A DNA stretch of 7,287 bases from Candidatus Omnitrophota bacterium (lineage in GTDB: Bacteria; Omnitrophota; Gorgyraeia; Gygaellales; Profunditerraquicolaceae): positions 1 to 7,287 of the forward strand of contig JAQUOO010000062.1 of NCBI GenBank assembly GCA_028717055.1, in the 5' to 3' direction. Position numbers and translations under genes: made by a program. Each line of letters starts with the position of its first letter. Position 1 is the stretch's first letter. The notes under the pieces were generated by a model, which was not told the DNA's origin, did not search any database, and saw only the letters and a program-made list of their open reading frames with translations. Shown piece after piece: positions 1-5,982 of this stretch.

Positions 1-1
1 G

Positions 2-844
2 TCGTTGGTTGCCGAGGATAAATTTCGTTTTGATTTTACTCATTTTAGAGGTTTGTCCAAGGAAGAAGTTGCAAGGGTTCAGGAAGCAGCCAATAATTAT
101 ATTTCTAAAAGTCAGGCAGTAACTTGTAAGGAGATGGGTTTAAAAGAAGCGAAGAAATCCGGCGCGCTGGCATTTTTTGAGGAAAAATATGGCGAGAATG
201 TGCGTGTGGTGGGTATCGGAGATATTTCCAGAGAGTTATGCGGAGGGACACATCTGGATGACATCAGTAAAATTGGCCTGATAAAAATAACTAGCGAGGG
301 GTCGGTAGCTAGCGGTATAAGGAGAATTGAAGGCGCAACCGGAATTTTTGCCAAGCAGTTTATTAAAGATGAAGAGCGAAAAACTATTGAAGAAGCAAAA
401 AAGATAGAAAAGCTTAAAGAAGAGAAAGAGCAAGAGAAGAAGCGTAGTTTAGAAATGAGTATCAGTCTTAAAGACGCTGTCCCCAGGATTATAAATAAGG
501 CAATAGAAGTAAATAGCGTTAACCTGGTTTCTTCGATTGAGCCCGGTTTGGATATGAACGCTCTGAGGCTTTTGGCGGATAGGGTAAAAGAAGAGTTAAA
601 GCAGGGAGTAATTGTTTTAGGTTCGCAGGATGAGGAGCAAAAAAAAGCGTTTTTGGTTATCGCGATCACTCAGGATCTATTGGCTAAAGGATTGAACGCT
701 GGGATATTGATCCGCCAGATTGCGCCGCTTATCGGCGGTTCAGGCGGCGGTAGACCGGACTTTGCGCAGGCCGGAGGAAGCAAGCCGGAAAATTTAGCGC
801 AAGCCTTTGAGGAGTTAAAAAGTATTTTGTTAGATGGTAGGTAG
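2..844 (+). CDS. alaS: Alanyl-tRNA synthetase, C-terminal part (5' end cut off by window)
   Basis: Charges tRNA-Ala with alanine in the cytoplasm and hydrolyses mischarged Ser/Gly-tRNA-Ala. Only the C-terminal ~280 residues are present; the frame is open to the left edge, so the TTG at position 5 is not the start. Counting from that codon, residues 1-12 match the editing-domain segment LVA-D-RFDF-H that follows the first zinc motif in AlaS. The second zinc/editing motif CGGTH is at residues 79-83, followed by the conserved SEGSVASGIRRIEG stretch. Residues about 120-150 are a Lys/Glu-rich coiled coil. The C-Ala (DHHA1-type) domain ends the protein, with the glycine-rich GGSGGGRPDFAQAGG at 244-258. 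The aminoacylation domain lies outside the window. The last codons and the TAG stop fall in a TAG-rich repeat. Family assignment is secure. Confidence 0.97.
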   Translation, partial: SLVAEDKFRFDFTHFRGLSKEEVARVQEAANNYISKSQAVTCKEMGLKEAKKSGALAFFEEKYGENVRVVGIGDISRELCGGTHLDDISKIGLIKITSEGSVASGIRRIEGATGIFAKQFIKDEERKTIEEAKKIEKLKEEKEQEKKRSLEMSISLKDAVPRIINKAIEVNSVNLVSSIEPGLDMNALRLLADRVKEELKQGVIVLGSQDEEQKKAFLVIAITQDLLAKGLNAGILIRQIAPLIGGSGGGRPDFAQAGGSKPENLAQAFEELKSILLDGR

Positions 845-887
845 TAGTTAGTATTTAGTATTTAGGGAATCCCACATACTAACTACT
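843..887. repeat. TAG-rich palindromic intergenic element, copy R1 (full)
   Basis: A 12-bp perfect inverted repeat: 843-854 reads agtagttagtat and 876-887 reads atactaactact. The centre holds a second small palindrome, gggaatccc, at 865-873. It begins inside the alaS stop codon and ends 24 bp before the hisD start. Its left half matches copy R2 between hisD and hisB (22 of 26 positions, 844-869 against 2157-2182). Its right part matches copy R3 before trpE (about 23 of 30 positions by hand alignment). No T-run follows the right arm, so it does not look like an intrinsic terminator. It is best described as a small dispersed palindromic repeat of unknown function. Confidence 0.75.
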
Positions 888-900
888 TTAACAAACGAAA

Positions 901-905
901 GAGGG
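901..905 (+). promoter_or_regulatory. Ribosome binding site that fixes the GTG start of hisD
   Basis: GAGGG lies six bases before the GTG at 912. No ATG in the same frame starts a protein that matches the HisD N-terminus better, so this purine-rich site supports the GTG start. Confidence 0.65.
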
Positions 906-911
906 TAATCG

Positions 912-2138
912 GTGAAGATAATAAAATACGGCAGTAAACAGTTAGAGAAGATTTATAACCGTGGAGCATTTAAAAAACCCCGTGTCGAAGAAAAGGTAAA
1001 AAAGATTATCGATGATGTGCGTTCATTTGGCGATGAAGCGTTGTTGAAATATACCAAAAAATTTGACGGGGTTAAGTTAATGCCAAGGCAGTTGAGGGTA
1101 GCTGAAATCGAGATTAGCGGAGCCTACCAGAATATCAGCCCTAATTTTGTAGCCAGCCTTAAGACCGTGATTGAAAACGTAAATCGTTTTTACCGCAAGG
1201 CCTTGAAAAAATCGTGGAGAATGAAGGATAGCGATGGAGTGGCGTTGGGAGAAAACTATACGCCTTTAGAGCGCGTAGGGATTTATATTCCTGCGGGAAC
1301 CGCACCATTGGTTTCCACGGTTTATATGACAGTGCTGCCGGCTAAAATCGCCGGAGTTAAAAAAATAGCGCTTATAAGTCCCCCTAATAAATTTGGCCAG
1401 ATTAATCCGCACATATTGGTAATGGCGGATTTATTGAAAGTGAATGAGGTTTACCGGGTGGGAGGCGCTCAAGGAATAGCAGCTTTAGCTTATGGCACAA
1501 AAACAATTCCTGCGGTGGATAAGATCGTCGGCCCGGGGAACATTTATGTAAGTGAAGCAAAGAGGCAGGTTTTTGGCCAGGTGGATATTGATATGATTGC
1601 CGGGCCTACGGAACTGGTAATTATTGCCAATCGTTCTAGCGACCCGAAATTTATTCTGGCGGATTTAGCCGCCCAGAAAGAACACGCCAAGGGATTAGCC
1701 GTGTTAGTTACTAACTCCAAAGCCTTGGCGAAACTCATAAAATCTCAAAGTCAAGATCAGGACGGTTCTATTATTTTGACCAAGAATTTAGAGCAGGCAG
1801 TTGAAGTCAGCAATAAAATTGCCCCTGAGCATCTTGAAATCATGGTCCAGAATCCCAAGCGCCTGCTTAAAAGCATTAAAAATGCCGGAGCGATATTCTT
1901 AGGGCCATATAGCCCGGCTGCAGTCGGTGATTATGTTGCGGGCCCAAGCCATGTTTTACCGACAGCCGGCACTGCCAGATTTTTTTCAGGATTATCAGTT
2001 TGCGATTTTATAAAAAGTAATCATATAATCAGTTATTCCAAAAAAGCTCTGGAAAAAATGCGCGAACCTCTGGAGAAGATTGCCGGAATTGAAGGTTTGG
2101 TTAAGCATTTGGATTCGGTAAAGGCGAGATTCCTTTAA
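912..2138 (+). CDS. hisD: Histidinol dehydrogenase
   Basis: Catalyses the last two steps of histidine synthesis, the NAD-dependent oxidation of L-histidinol through histidinal to L-histidine; a cytoplasmic zinc enzyme, normally a homodimer. The 408-residue product is slightly shorter than the ~430-residue enterobacterial enzyme but looks complete. Visible landmarks are ENYTPLERVGIYIPAG (114-129), RVGGAQGIAALAYGT (182-196), the family signature around IDMIAGPTE (226-234), and the zinc ligand segment AAQKEH with Q255 and H258. Catalytic E306-H307 lie in APEHLE, D340 in VGDY, and H399 near the C-terminus in GLVKHLDSV. These match the known zinc-ligand and base positions of the family. It starts with GTG behind a GAGGG site, downstream of alaS, and heads the his cluster in this window. 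A truncated TAG-rich repeat separates it from hisB. I see no anomaly in key residues. Confidence 0.97.
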   Translation: MKIIKYGSKQLEKIYNRGAFKKPRVEEKVKKIIDDVRSFGDEALLKYTKKFDGVKLMPRQLRVAEIEISGAYQNISPNFVASLKTVIENVNRFYRKALKKSWRMKDSDGVALGENYTPLERVGIYIPAGTAPLVSTVYMTVLPAKIAGVKKIALISPPNKFGQINPHILVMADLLKVNEVYRVGGAQGIAALAYGTKTIPAVDKIVGPGNIYVSEAKRQVFGQVDIDMIAGPTELVIIANRSSDPKFILADLAAQKEHAKGLAVLVTNSKALAKLIKSQSQDQDGSIILTKNLEQAVEVSNKIAPEHLEIMVQNPKRLLKSIKNAGAIFLGPYSPAAVGDYVAGPSHVLPTAGTARFFSGLSVCDFIKSNHIISYSKKALEKMREPLEKIAGIEGLVKHLDSVKARFL

Positions 2139-2149
2139 CTTATTAGAGA

Positions 2150-2182
2150 GTAGATAGTAGGTAGTATATAGTAGATAGGGAA
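2150..2182. repeat. TAG-rich element, copy R2 (left half only)
   Basis: Starts 12 bp after the hisD stop. It holds the direct repeat agtagatag at 2150-2158 and 2170-2178. Positions 2157-2182 align with R1 at 844-869 with about four mismatches, including the shared tagggaa end. The complementary right arm present in R1 and R3 is missing; the sequence passes straight into the hisB ribosome binding site. It is a truncated copy that cannot form the long hairpin. Confidence 0.65.
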
Positions 2183-2187
2183 AACGT

Positions 2188-2193
2188 AAGGAG
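2188..2193 (+). promoter_or_regulatory. Shine-Dalgarno site of hisB
   Basis: AAGGAG ends four bases before the ATG at 2198, a good match to the 16S rRNA tail. It immediately follows repeat copy R2. Confidence 0.75.
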
Positions 2194-2197
2194 AAGT

Positions 2198-2806
2198 ATG
2201 AAAAAGAGGATTGTGGAGATAAAAAGAAAAACTAAAGAAACTGATATAATTGTTAAATTAAATATTGACGGAAGCGGTAATGCTAAAATTAATACCGGTA
2301 TTGGGATTTTAGACCACATGTTGGAACTTTTTGCTTTTCACGGCTTATTCGATTTAGAAGTAAAAGCCAAGGGTGACTTGAAAATCGACAGGCACCACAC
2401 TAATGAAGATATTGGTATTGTTATGGGGGATGCTTTTAAGAAAGCATTAGGTGATAAGATTGGAATTACGAGAGCCGGATCTTTTTCCTGGCCGATGGAA
2501 GATGTAGTAGCCAATGTTGTCGTAGATATTAGCGGAAGGGGGTTTTTCACCGGAATTGCCGGGGTACGGAACTTATCAAAGTTAAAAAATGACGAGGGGT
2601 ATTCATTTGAGTATGCGAATCATTTTATTGAATCGTTTGCGAAGAGAATGGGCTTGGATTTAATTATTAAACTTGAAAGTTCAAATCCCGATCTACATAC
2701 TAATTTAGAAACAATTTTTAAGGCATTAGGGAAGGCTTTGGATCAGGCGACGCAGATTGATCCTCGGAGAAAGGGTGTACCATCAACAAAGGGAGTTATT
2801 GATTAG
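2198..2806 (+). CDS. hisB: Imidazoleglycerol-phosphate dehydratase (monofunctional)
   Basis: Dehydrates imidazole glycerol phosphate to imidazole acetol phosphate, using a dinuclear manganese centre in a large oligomer. At 202 residues it is the dehydratase alone, without the N-terminal histidinol-phosphatase domain of enterobacterial HisB, so that phosphatase must be elsewhere. Seen: GILDHML with H40, the first metal motif DRHHTNED at 64-71 (H66, H67, E70), DISGR at 110-114, NHF with H142, and the C-terminal phosphate-binding PSTKGV at 195-200. Odd points: the second metal motif, usually N-x-H-H-x-x-E, reads D-L-H-T-N-L-E at 165-171, so the second His is Thr168. The usual PMDE reads PMED at 99-102. 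The fold and family are clear, but the altered metal site leaves activity less certain. AAGGAG precedes the ATG; hisH follows after repeat copy A. Confidence 0.94.
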   Translation: MKKRIVEIKRKTKETDIIVKLNIDGSGNAKINTGIGILDHMLELFAFHGLFDLEVKAKGDLKIDRHHTNEDIGIVMGDAFKKALGDKIGITRAGSFSWPMEDVVANVVVDISGRGFFTGIAGVRNLSKLKNDEGYSFEYANHFIESFAKRMGLDLIIKLESSNPDLHTNLETIFKALGKALDQATQIDPRRKGVPSTKGVID

Positions 2807-2808
2807 AG

Positions 2809-2916
2809 AAAATCACAATATTTAAGCTCCAATGTCGAATGAAATCCCAATGATTCAATGGTCCAATTGGGGATTGGAATTTTGGAAATTAATTGGTCAT
2901 TGTGATTTGGTGATTG
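2809..2916 (+). repeat. CCAAT-rich palindromic repeat, copy A
   Basis: Fills the gap between hisB and hisH. It carries a perfect 10-bp inverted pair, aaatcacaat at 2810-2819 and attgtgattt at 2899-2908, with further imperfect self-complementarity and ccaattgg near the centre. The whole stretch aligns with the reverse complement of 3543-3669: I count about 16 mismatches and one single-base gap over its 108 bp, apart from a 20-base segment present only in copy B. It codes for nothing recognisable. It resembles a miniature, transposase-less inverted-repeat element, but no target-site duplication could be confirmed. Confidence 0.8.
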
Positions 2917-2926
2917 GGAAATTAAA

Positions 2927-3562
2927 ATGAATAGTATAGCTATTATAGATTACGGTATGGGAAATATCCATAGCGTAAAAAAGGCGCTTGAGCTTTTTGG
3001 CGCTAAAACAAAAGTAAGCAATAATCATAAGGAGATCTCTTCTTGCCGGAAGTTGGTTTTACCCGGAGTAGGCGCTTTCGGAGACGCAATGCAGGAATTA
3101 GAGAAGCAGGGTTTAGTCGATTTGATTAGGGATATGGTAAAAAATAAAAAGCCTTTTTTAGGGATTTGCCTGGGGATGCAGCTTTTGTTTGAAAAGAGCG
3201 CGGAGGCAGATAAACATAAAGGGCTGGGGATTATTGAAGGGGAAGTCAAGAAATTTCCGGTTTCTGATTTAAAAGTTCCACATATGGGATGGAACCAGTT
3301 GAGGCAAAAGTCAGGCGGGTGCCCGCTGTTAAAAAACATACCGGATAATTCTTTTGTTTATTTTTGCCATTCTTATTATCCTGATCCGGCTAATAAGAAT
3401 GCAATTGCCGCGGTTACTGATTATGGCCTGGATTTTGCTGCTATGGTCTGGCAGGATAATGTATATGGCGCGCAGTTTCACCCTGAAAAAAGCCAGGGAG
3501 TTGGATTGCAGATGCTTAAGAACTTTGTAGAATTACAAATTTCAATCGTCAAATCCCAATGA
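2927..3562 (+). CDS. hisH: Imidazole glycerol phosphate synthase, glutamine amidotransferase subunit
   Basis: Class I (triad) glutaminase that releases ammonia from glutamine and passes it to HisF in the HisH-HisF complex. The 211-residue product shows the family's N-terminal YGMGNIHSVKKALE (9-22), LPGVGAFGDAM (45-55), the nucleophile elbow GICLGMQ with C81, PHMGWNQL (118-125), HSYYPDP and the catalytic FHPEKS with H185 and E187. The natural family end corresponds to about LKNFVEL (197-203); the last residues, about ISIVKSQ, are encoded by the first bases of repeat copy B, as is the TGA stop. The ATG at 2927 begins right at the conserved N-terminus. Upstream there is only a weak GGGAA at 2916-2920, at the edge of copy A. 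The partner gene hisF is about 1.3 kb downstream, beyond hisA and the lipoprotein gene. Confidence 0.97.
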   Translation: MNSIAIIDYGMGNIHSVKKALELFGAKTKVSNNHKEISSCRKLVLPGVGAFGDAMQELEKQGLVDLIRDMVKNKKPFLGICLGMQLLFEKSAEADKHKGLGIIEGEVKKFPVSDLKVPHMGWNQLRQKSGGCPLLKNIPDNSFVYFCHSYYPDPANKNAIAAVTDYGLDFAAMVWQDNVYGAQFHPEKSQGVGLQMLKNFVELQISIVKSQ

Positions 3563-3669
3563 CGAATGAATTTCCAAGTTCCAAATTCCAATTGGAACAT
3601 TGAATCATTGCCTGTCTGCTGATAGGCAGGAGATTCCATTCGGCATTGGAGCTTGGACATTGTGATTTT
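3543..3669 (-). repeat. CCAAT-rich palindromic repeat, copy B (inverted, overlaps hisH end)
   Basis: Inverted copy of the element at 2809-2916; similarity may extend to about 3537 with a two-base gap. Read on the minus strand it opens with aaaatcacaat, continues through a segment close to aagctccaatg-cgaatg, shares aatgattcaatg and tccaattgg, and ends in gattg. It contains 20 extra bases at 3611-3630 relative to copy A. It supplies the last ~20 bases of hisH, including the stop codon, and ends two bases before the hisA ribosome binding site. Confidence 0.8.
3611..3630. repeat. Hairpin core inside copy B
   Basis: cctgtctgctgataggcagg can fold into an eight-pair stem (two of the pairs G-T wobbles) with a CTGA loop. 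It is the GC-richest part of the repeat and is absent from copy A. No T-run follows, so it is not a standard terminator, although it could still act as an mRNA stem between hisH and hisA. Confidence 0.6.
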
Positions 3670-3670
3670 G

Positions 3671-3675
3671 AGGAG
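3671..3675 (+). promoter_or_regulatory. Shine-Dalgarno site of hisA
   Basis: AGGAG lies 11 bases before the ATG at 3687, a somewhat long spacing. It sits just outside the end of repeat copy B, so hisA keeps its own site. Confidence 0.6.
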
Positions 3676-3686
3676 TATCTATTAAT

Positions 3687-4406
3687 ATGCTAATAATCCC
3701 AGCTATAGATTTACAGGGCGGTTGTGTAGTCAGATTTGTGCAAGGAAGAATGAACAAGAAGGTTTATTCTAAAGATCCGGTCAAAGTTGCCAAACATTGG
3801 GTTAAACAGGGCGCAAAATTTCTGCACATTGTGGATTTAGACGGGGCGTTTTCAGGTATACCTAGAAATCTCAAGATAGCTAAAGAGATTGCTAGCCAGG
3901 TTAAGGTTCCGGTTGAATTCGGCGGAGGCTTAAGGGAGATTGATACCATTGAAGATGTGCTTAGTTCCGGAGTAAATCGAGTTGTTTTAGGAACCAGGGC
4001 AGTTGAAGACAAAGTCTTTTTAAAGAAGGTCTTTGACAAATTCAAAAATAAGATTATTGTGGGAGTTGACGCCAAAAACGGAGAAGTCATGATTCGAGGA
4101 TGGAAAGCCGGGCATAAGAACACTTCCGCTGCGGATTTTAGCCTGGATTTAAAAAGACTCGGGTTTAGCGAATTCATTTACACCGATACTTTGAAGGATG
4201 GAACTTTGACCGGTCCAAACATAAAGGAGATTAAGAAACTTTTAAAAACAACCGGATTGAAGATTATTGCCTCGGGAGGAATCTCTGGTCTAGAGGATTT
4301 GCGTAAACTAAGATTTTTGGAAAAAGAAGGAGTTAGCGGAGTAATTGTGGGAAAGGCTTTATATGAGGGAAAGTTCACTTTGCCTCAGGCCTTAAAATTT
4401 TCTTAA
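3687..4406 (+). CDS. hisA: ProFAR isomerase (phosphoribosylformimino-AICAR-phosphate isomerase)
   Basis: Catalyses the Amadori rearrangement of ProFAR to PRFAR, the substrate of HisH-HisF. The 239-residue length is typical. It is a (beta/alpha)8 barrel with the expected half-barrel symmetry: catalytic D8 in IPAIDLQGG, catalytic D128 in VGVDAKNG, and phosphate-binding loops FGGGLR (78-83) and ASGGIS (195-200). HIVDLDGA (47-54) and YTDTLKDGTLTGPN (165-178) are also diagnostic. IRGW at 136-139 is the HisA form of that loop. The start is placed by AGGAG and by the conserved MLIIPAIDL N-terminus. Fifteen bases separate its stop from the lipoprotein ATG, so the two are probably co-transcribed. No unusual residues seen. 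Confidence 0.97.
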   Translation: MLIIPAIDLQGGCVVRFVQGRMNKKVYSKDPVKVAKHWVKQGAKFLHIVDLDGAFSGIPRNLKIAKEIASQVKVPVEFGGGLREIDTIEDVLSSGVNRVVLGTRAVEDKVFLKKVFDKFKNKIIVGVDAKNGEVMIRGWKAGHKNTSAADFSLDLKRLGFSEFIYTDTLKDGTLTGPNIKEIKKLLKTTGLKIIASGGISGLEDLRKLRFLEKEGVSGVIVGKALYEGKFTLPQALKFS

Positions 4407-4410
4407 TTAA

Positions 4411-4417
4411 AAGGAGG
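4411..4417 (+). promoter_or_regulatory. Strong Shine-Dalgarno site of the lipoprotein gene
   Basis: AAGGAGG, followed by more G residues, ends four bases before the ATG at 4422. It is the best Shine-Dalgarno match in the window, which would suit an envelope protein made in larger amounts than its enzyme neighbours. Confidence 0.75.
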
Positions 4418-4421
4418 GGGA

Positions 4422-4886
4422 ATGTTTAACAAAGTTTTTGTTGTATCGCTTCTAGCGGCATTTGCAGTATCTTTAACCGGTTGCGCATCAATGAGCACGG
4501 TAAAGCAAAAAGATAACGAAATCCAGGGGTTAAGAAACCAGATTTCGGTTTTAGAGTCGCAAGTCCAAAGTAAGGATCAGGAGATCGGTAGTTTAAAGGA
4601 TACTTTAAACGCTAAACAGGCTGAGCAGGAAAAACTGGGAGCAGTGTCATCTAAAGCCGGCGAGGAAAATTCAAAAAAGATTGGTTCGCGTCCTTCGATT
4701 AAAGATATCCAAACCGCTTTAGCCAACGCCGGTTTTGAGCCAGGAAAGATAGATGGGCATATGGGTAAGCAAACTCGCGAAGCCTTAAAAGCGTTTCAGA
4801 GAGCTCATAATTTGAAAGTTAACGGTAAAGCTAACAAAAAGACCTGGGCTTTACTAAGTGAATACCTGAATCAGAAAATAAAATAA
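4422..4886 (+). CDS. Predicted lipoprotein with coiled coil and peptidoglycan-binding domain
   Basis: A 154-residue envelope protein, not an amino-acid enzyme. Residues 1-20 form a signal peptide with one Lys and a hydrophobic run, ending in the lipobox LTGC with the lipidated Cys21. The next residues are Ala-Ser, with no Asp at +2, which under the enterobacterial Lol rule would favour the outer membrane. Residues about 27-72 are a Gln/Lys/Glu/Leu-rich heptad region likely to form a coiled coil, followed by a short polar linker. Residues about 92-150 match the peptidoglycan-binding domain type 1 family (IQTALANAGF, DGHMGKQTREALKAFQRAHNL, VNGKANKKTWALL). Inferred role: linking outer membrane and cell wall. 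It sits between hisA and hisF, 15 bp after the one and 3 bp before the other. I give no gene symbol because the specific family is not recognised. Confidence 0.88.
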   Translation: MFNKVFVVSLLAAFAVSLTGCASMSTVKQKDNEIQGLRNQISVLESQVQSKDQEIGSLKDTLNAKQAEQEKLGAVSSKAGEENSKKIGSRPSIKDIQTALANAGFEPGKIDGHMGKQTREALKAFQRAHNLKVNGKANKKTWALLSEYLNQKIK

Positions 4887-4889
4887 TAT

Positions 4890-5645
4890 ATGCTTGCCAA
4901 ACGAATTATCCCTTGCCTTGATATTAAAGACGGCAGGGTGGTAAAAGGCGTAAAATTCTTGGGGTTAAAAGATGCCGGAGATCCGGTTGACGTCGCTAAG
5001 CTTTATGATGCCCAAGAAGCGGATGAGTTGACGTTCTTGGATATTACGGCAAGTGTTGAAAGACGCAAAACCTTGGTTGACTTAGTCGAGCGTATAGCCC
5101 AGAATATATTTATGCCTTTTACCGTTGGCGGAGGGATAACGGATTTGGCCGATATAAGAAATCTCTTAAATGCCGGCGCTGAAAAAGTATCTATTAATAC
5201 TCAGGCAGTAAAATTCCCGGAGCTTATTCAAGATGCCTCCAGGAAATTCGGCAGTCAATGTATTGTTTTGGCTATTGACGCCAAGAAGATAGGAGACGGT
5301 TGGGAAGTGTTTATTAATGGAGGCAGGACTCCTACGGGTTCAGACGCTATTCAATGGGCTAAAAAGGGCGTTGGGCTCGGCGCTGGCGAGATTCTCTTAA
5401 CGAGCATGGATTATGATGGAACTAAAGATGGTTATGATTTGGGTTTGACAGAGGCAATTTGCAAGGCTGTCAATGTTCCGGTTATTGCTTCGGGAGGAGC
5501 CGGAAAATTAGAGCATTTTTATGATTGTTTTTCCAGGACAGGAGCGCAGGCGGCCTTGGCCGCTTCGCTTTTTCATTACGGAGAGCTAACTGTAAAACAA
5601 GTAAAGGAATATTTGAGAGAGAAGGAGATATCGGTCAGGCTATGA
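4890..5645 (+). CDS. hisF: Imidazole glycerol phosphate synthase, cyclase subunit
   Basis: Uses ammonia channelled from HisH to convert PRFAR into imidazole glycerol phosphate and AICAR; AICAR feeds purine synthesis. The 251-residue length is standard. It is a (beta/alpha)8 barrel homologous to HisA, with catalytic D11 in IPCLDIKDGRVVKG, catalytic D130 in LAIDAK, DITASVERRKT (51-61), the phosphate loops VGGGI (79-83) and ASGGAG (200-205), and the HisF-specific LTSMDYDGTKDGYD (170-183). The start is three bases after the lipoprotein stop. There is no strong ribosome binding site of its own, so translation is probably coupled to the upstream gene. Its TGA overlaps the hisI ATG as ATGA. Confidence 0.97.
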   Translation: MLAKRIIPCLDIKDGRVVKGVKFLGLKDAGDPVDVAKLYDAQEADELTFLDITASVERRKTLVDLVERIAQNIFMPFTVGGGITDLADIRNLLNAGAEKVSINTQAVKFPELIQDASRKFGSQCIVLAIDAKKIGDGWEVFINGGRTPTGSDAIQWAKKGVGLGAGEILLTSMDYDGTKDGYDLGLTEAICKAVNVPVIASGGAGKLEHFYDCFSRTGAQAALAASLFHYGELTVKQVKEYLREKEISVRL

Positions 5646-5974
5646 TTGCGAAAACCAAGGTAAGTTTAAATGATTTCAAATTCGATAAAAACGGTTTACT
5701 TCCTGCAGTTGTACAGGATTACAAAACCGGAGAAGTGTTAATGCTGGCGTATATGAACAAGGAATCGTTGCGCCGGACCATAAAAGGCGGAAAGACCTGT
5801 TTTTGGTCTCGCTCGCGTAAAGAGTATTGGGTAAAAGGAATGACCAGCGGCCATTTTCAATTCGTTAAGTTAATTGCTTATGATTGTGATTTGGATGCTC
5901 TCTTGATTAAGGTGCGTCAGGTGGGAGCGGCCTGTCATACGGGAAATAGGTCATGTTTTTATAGAAAGATATAG
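5642..5974 (+). CDS. hisI: Phosphoribosyl-AMP cyclohydrolase
   Basis: Hydrolyses the adenine ring of phosphoribosyl-AMP to give ProFAR, the substrate of HisA. The 110-residue protein is the HisI domain alone; the HisE pyrophosphohydrolase domain found fused in enterobacteria is absent and must lie elsewhere. Seen: the N-terminal LLPAVVQDYKTGEVLMLAYMN (19-39), FWSRSRKEYWVKG (54-66), the metal-binding DCDLDALL (81-88), and the zinc cysteines C98 and C105 in the ACHTG-SCF stretch. The ATG at 5642 overlaps the hisF stop by ATGA and places the conserved N-terminus correctly. The frame stays open further upstream inside hisF, but those codons do not resemble HisI. Translation is probably coupled to hisF. 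Confidence 0.96.
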   Translation: MIAKTKVSLNDFKFDKNGLLPAVVQDYKTGEVLMLAYMNKESLRRTIKGGKTCFWSRSRKEYWVKGMTSGHFQFVKLIAYDCDLDALLIKVRQVGAACHTGNRSCFYRKI

Positions 5975-5982
5975 CGTGTAGT

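Noticed and set aside
112..669. Open frame on the minus strand opposite alaS
   Set aside because: It lies entirely antisense to a clear AlaS coding region, its product shows no recognisable motif and it has no supporting ribosome site.
843..890. Hairpin after alaS as an intrinsic (Rho-independent) terminator
   Set aside because: The stem is AT-rich apart from a tiny centre and the right arm is followed by ttaacaaac rather than a run of T. Related copies occur at other junctions, so a repeat explains it better.
2809..3669. CRISPR array or other short regular repeat array
   Set aside because: There are only two copies, they are inverted relative to each other and a full gene lies between them; no regular repeat-spacer pattern exists.
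5525..5641. An N-terminal extension of HisI starting inside hisF
   Set aside because: The extra 39 residues come from out-of-frame hisF sequence and do not resemble HisI. The ATGA overlap at 5642 gives a normal-length protein.
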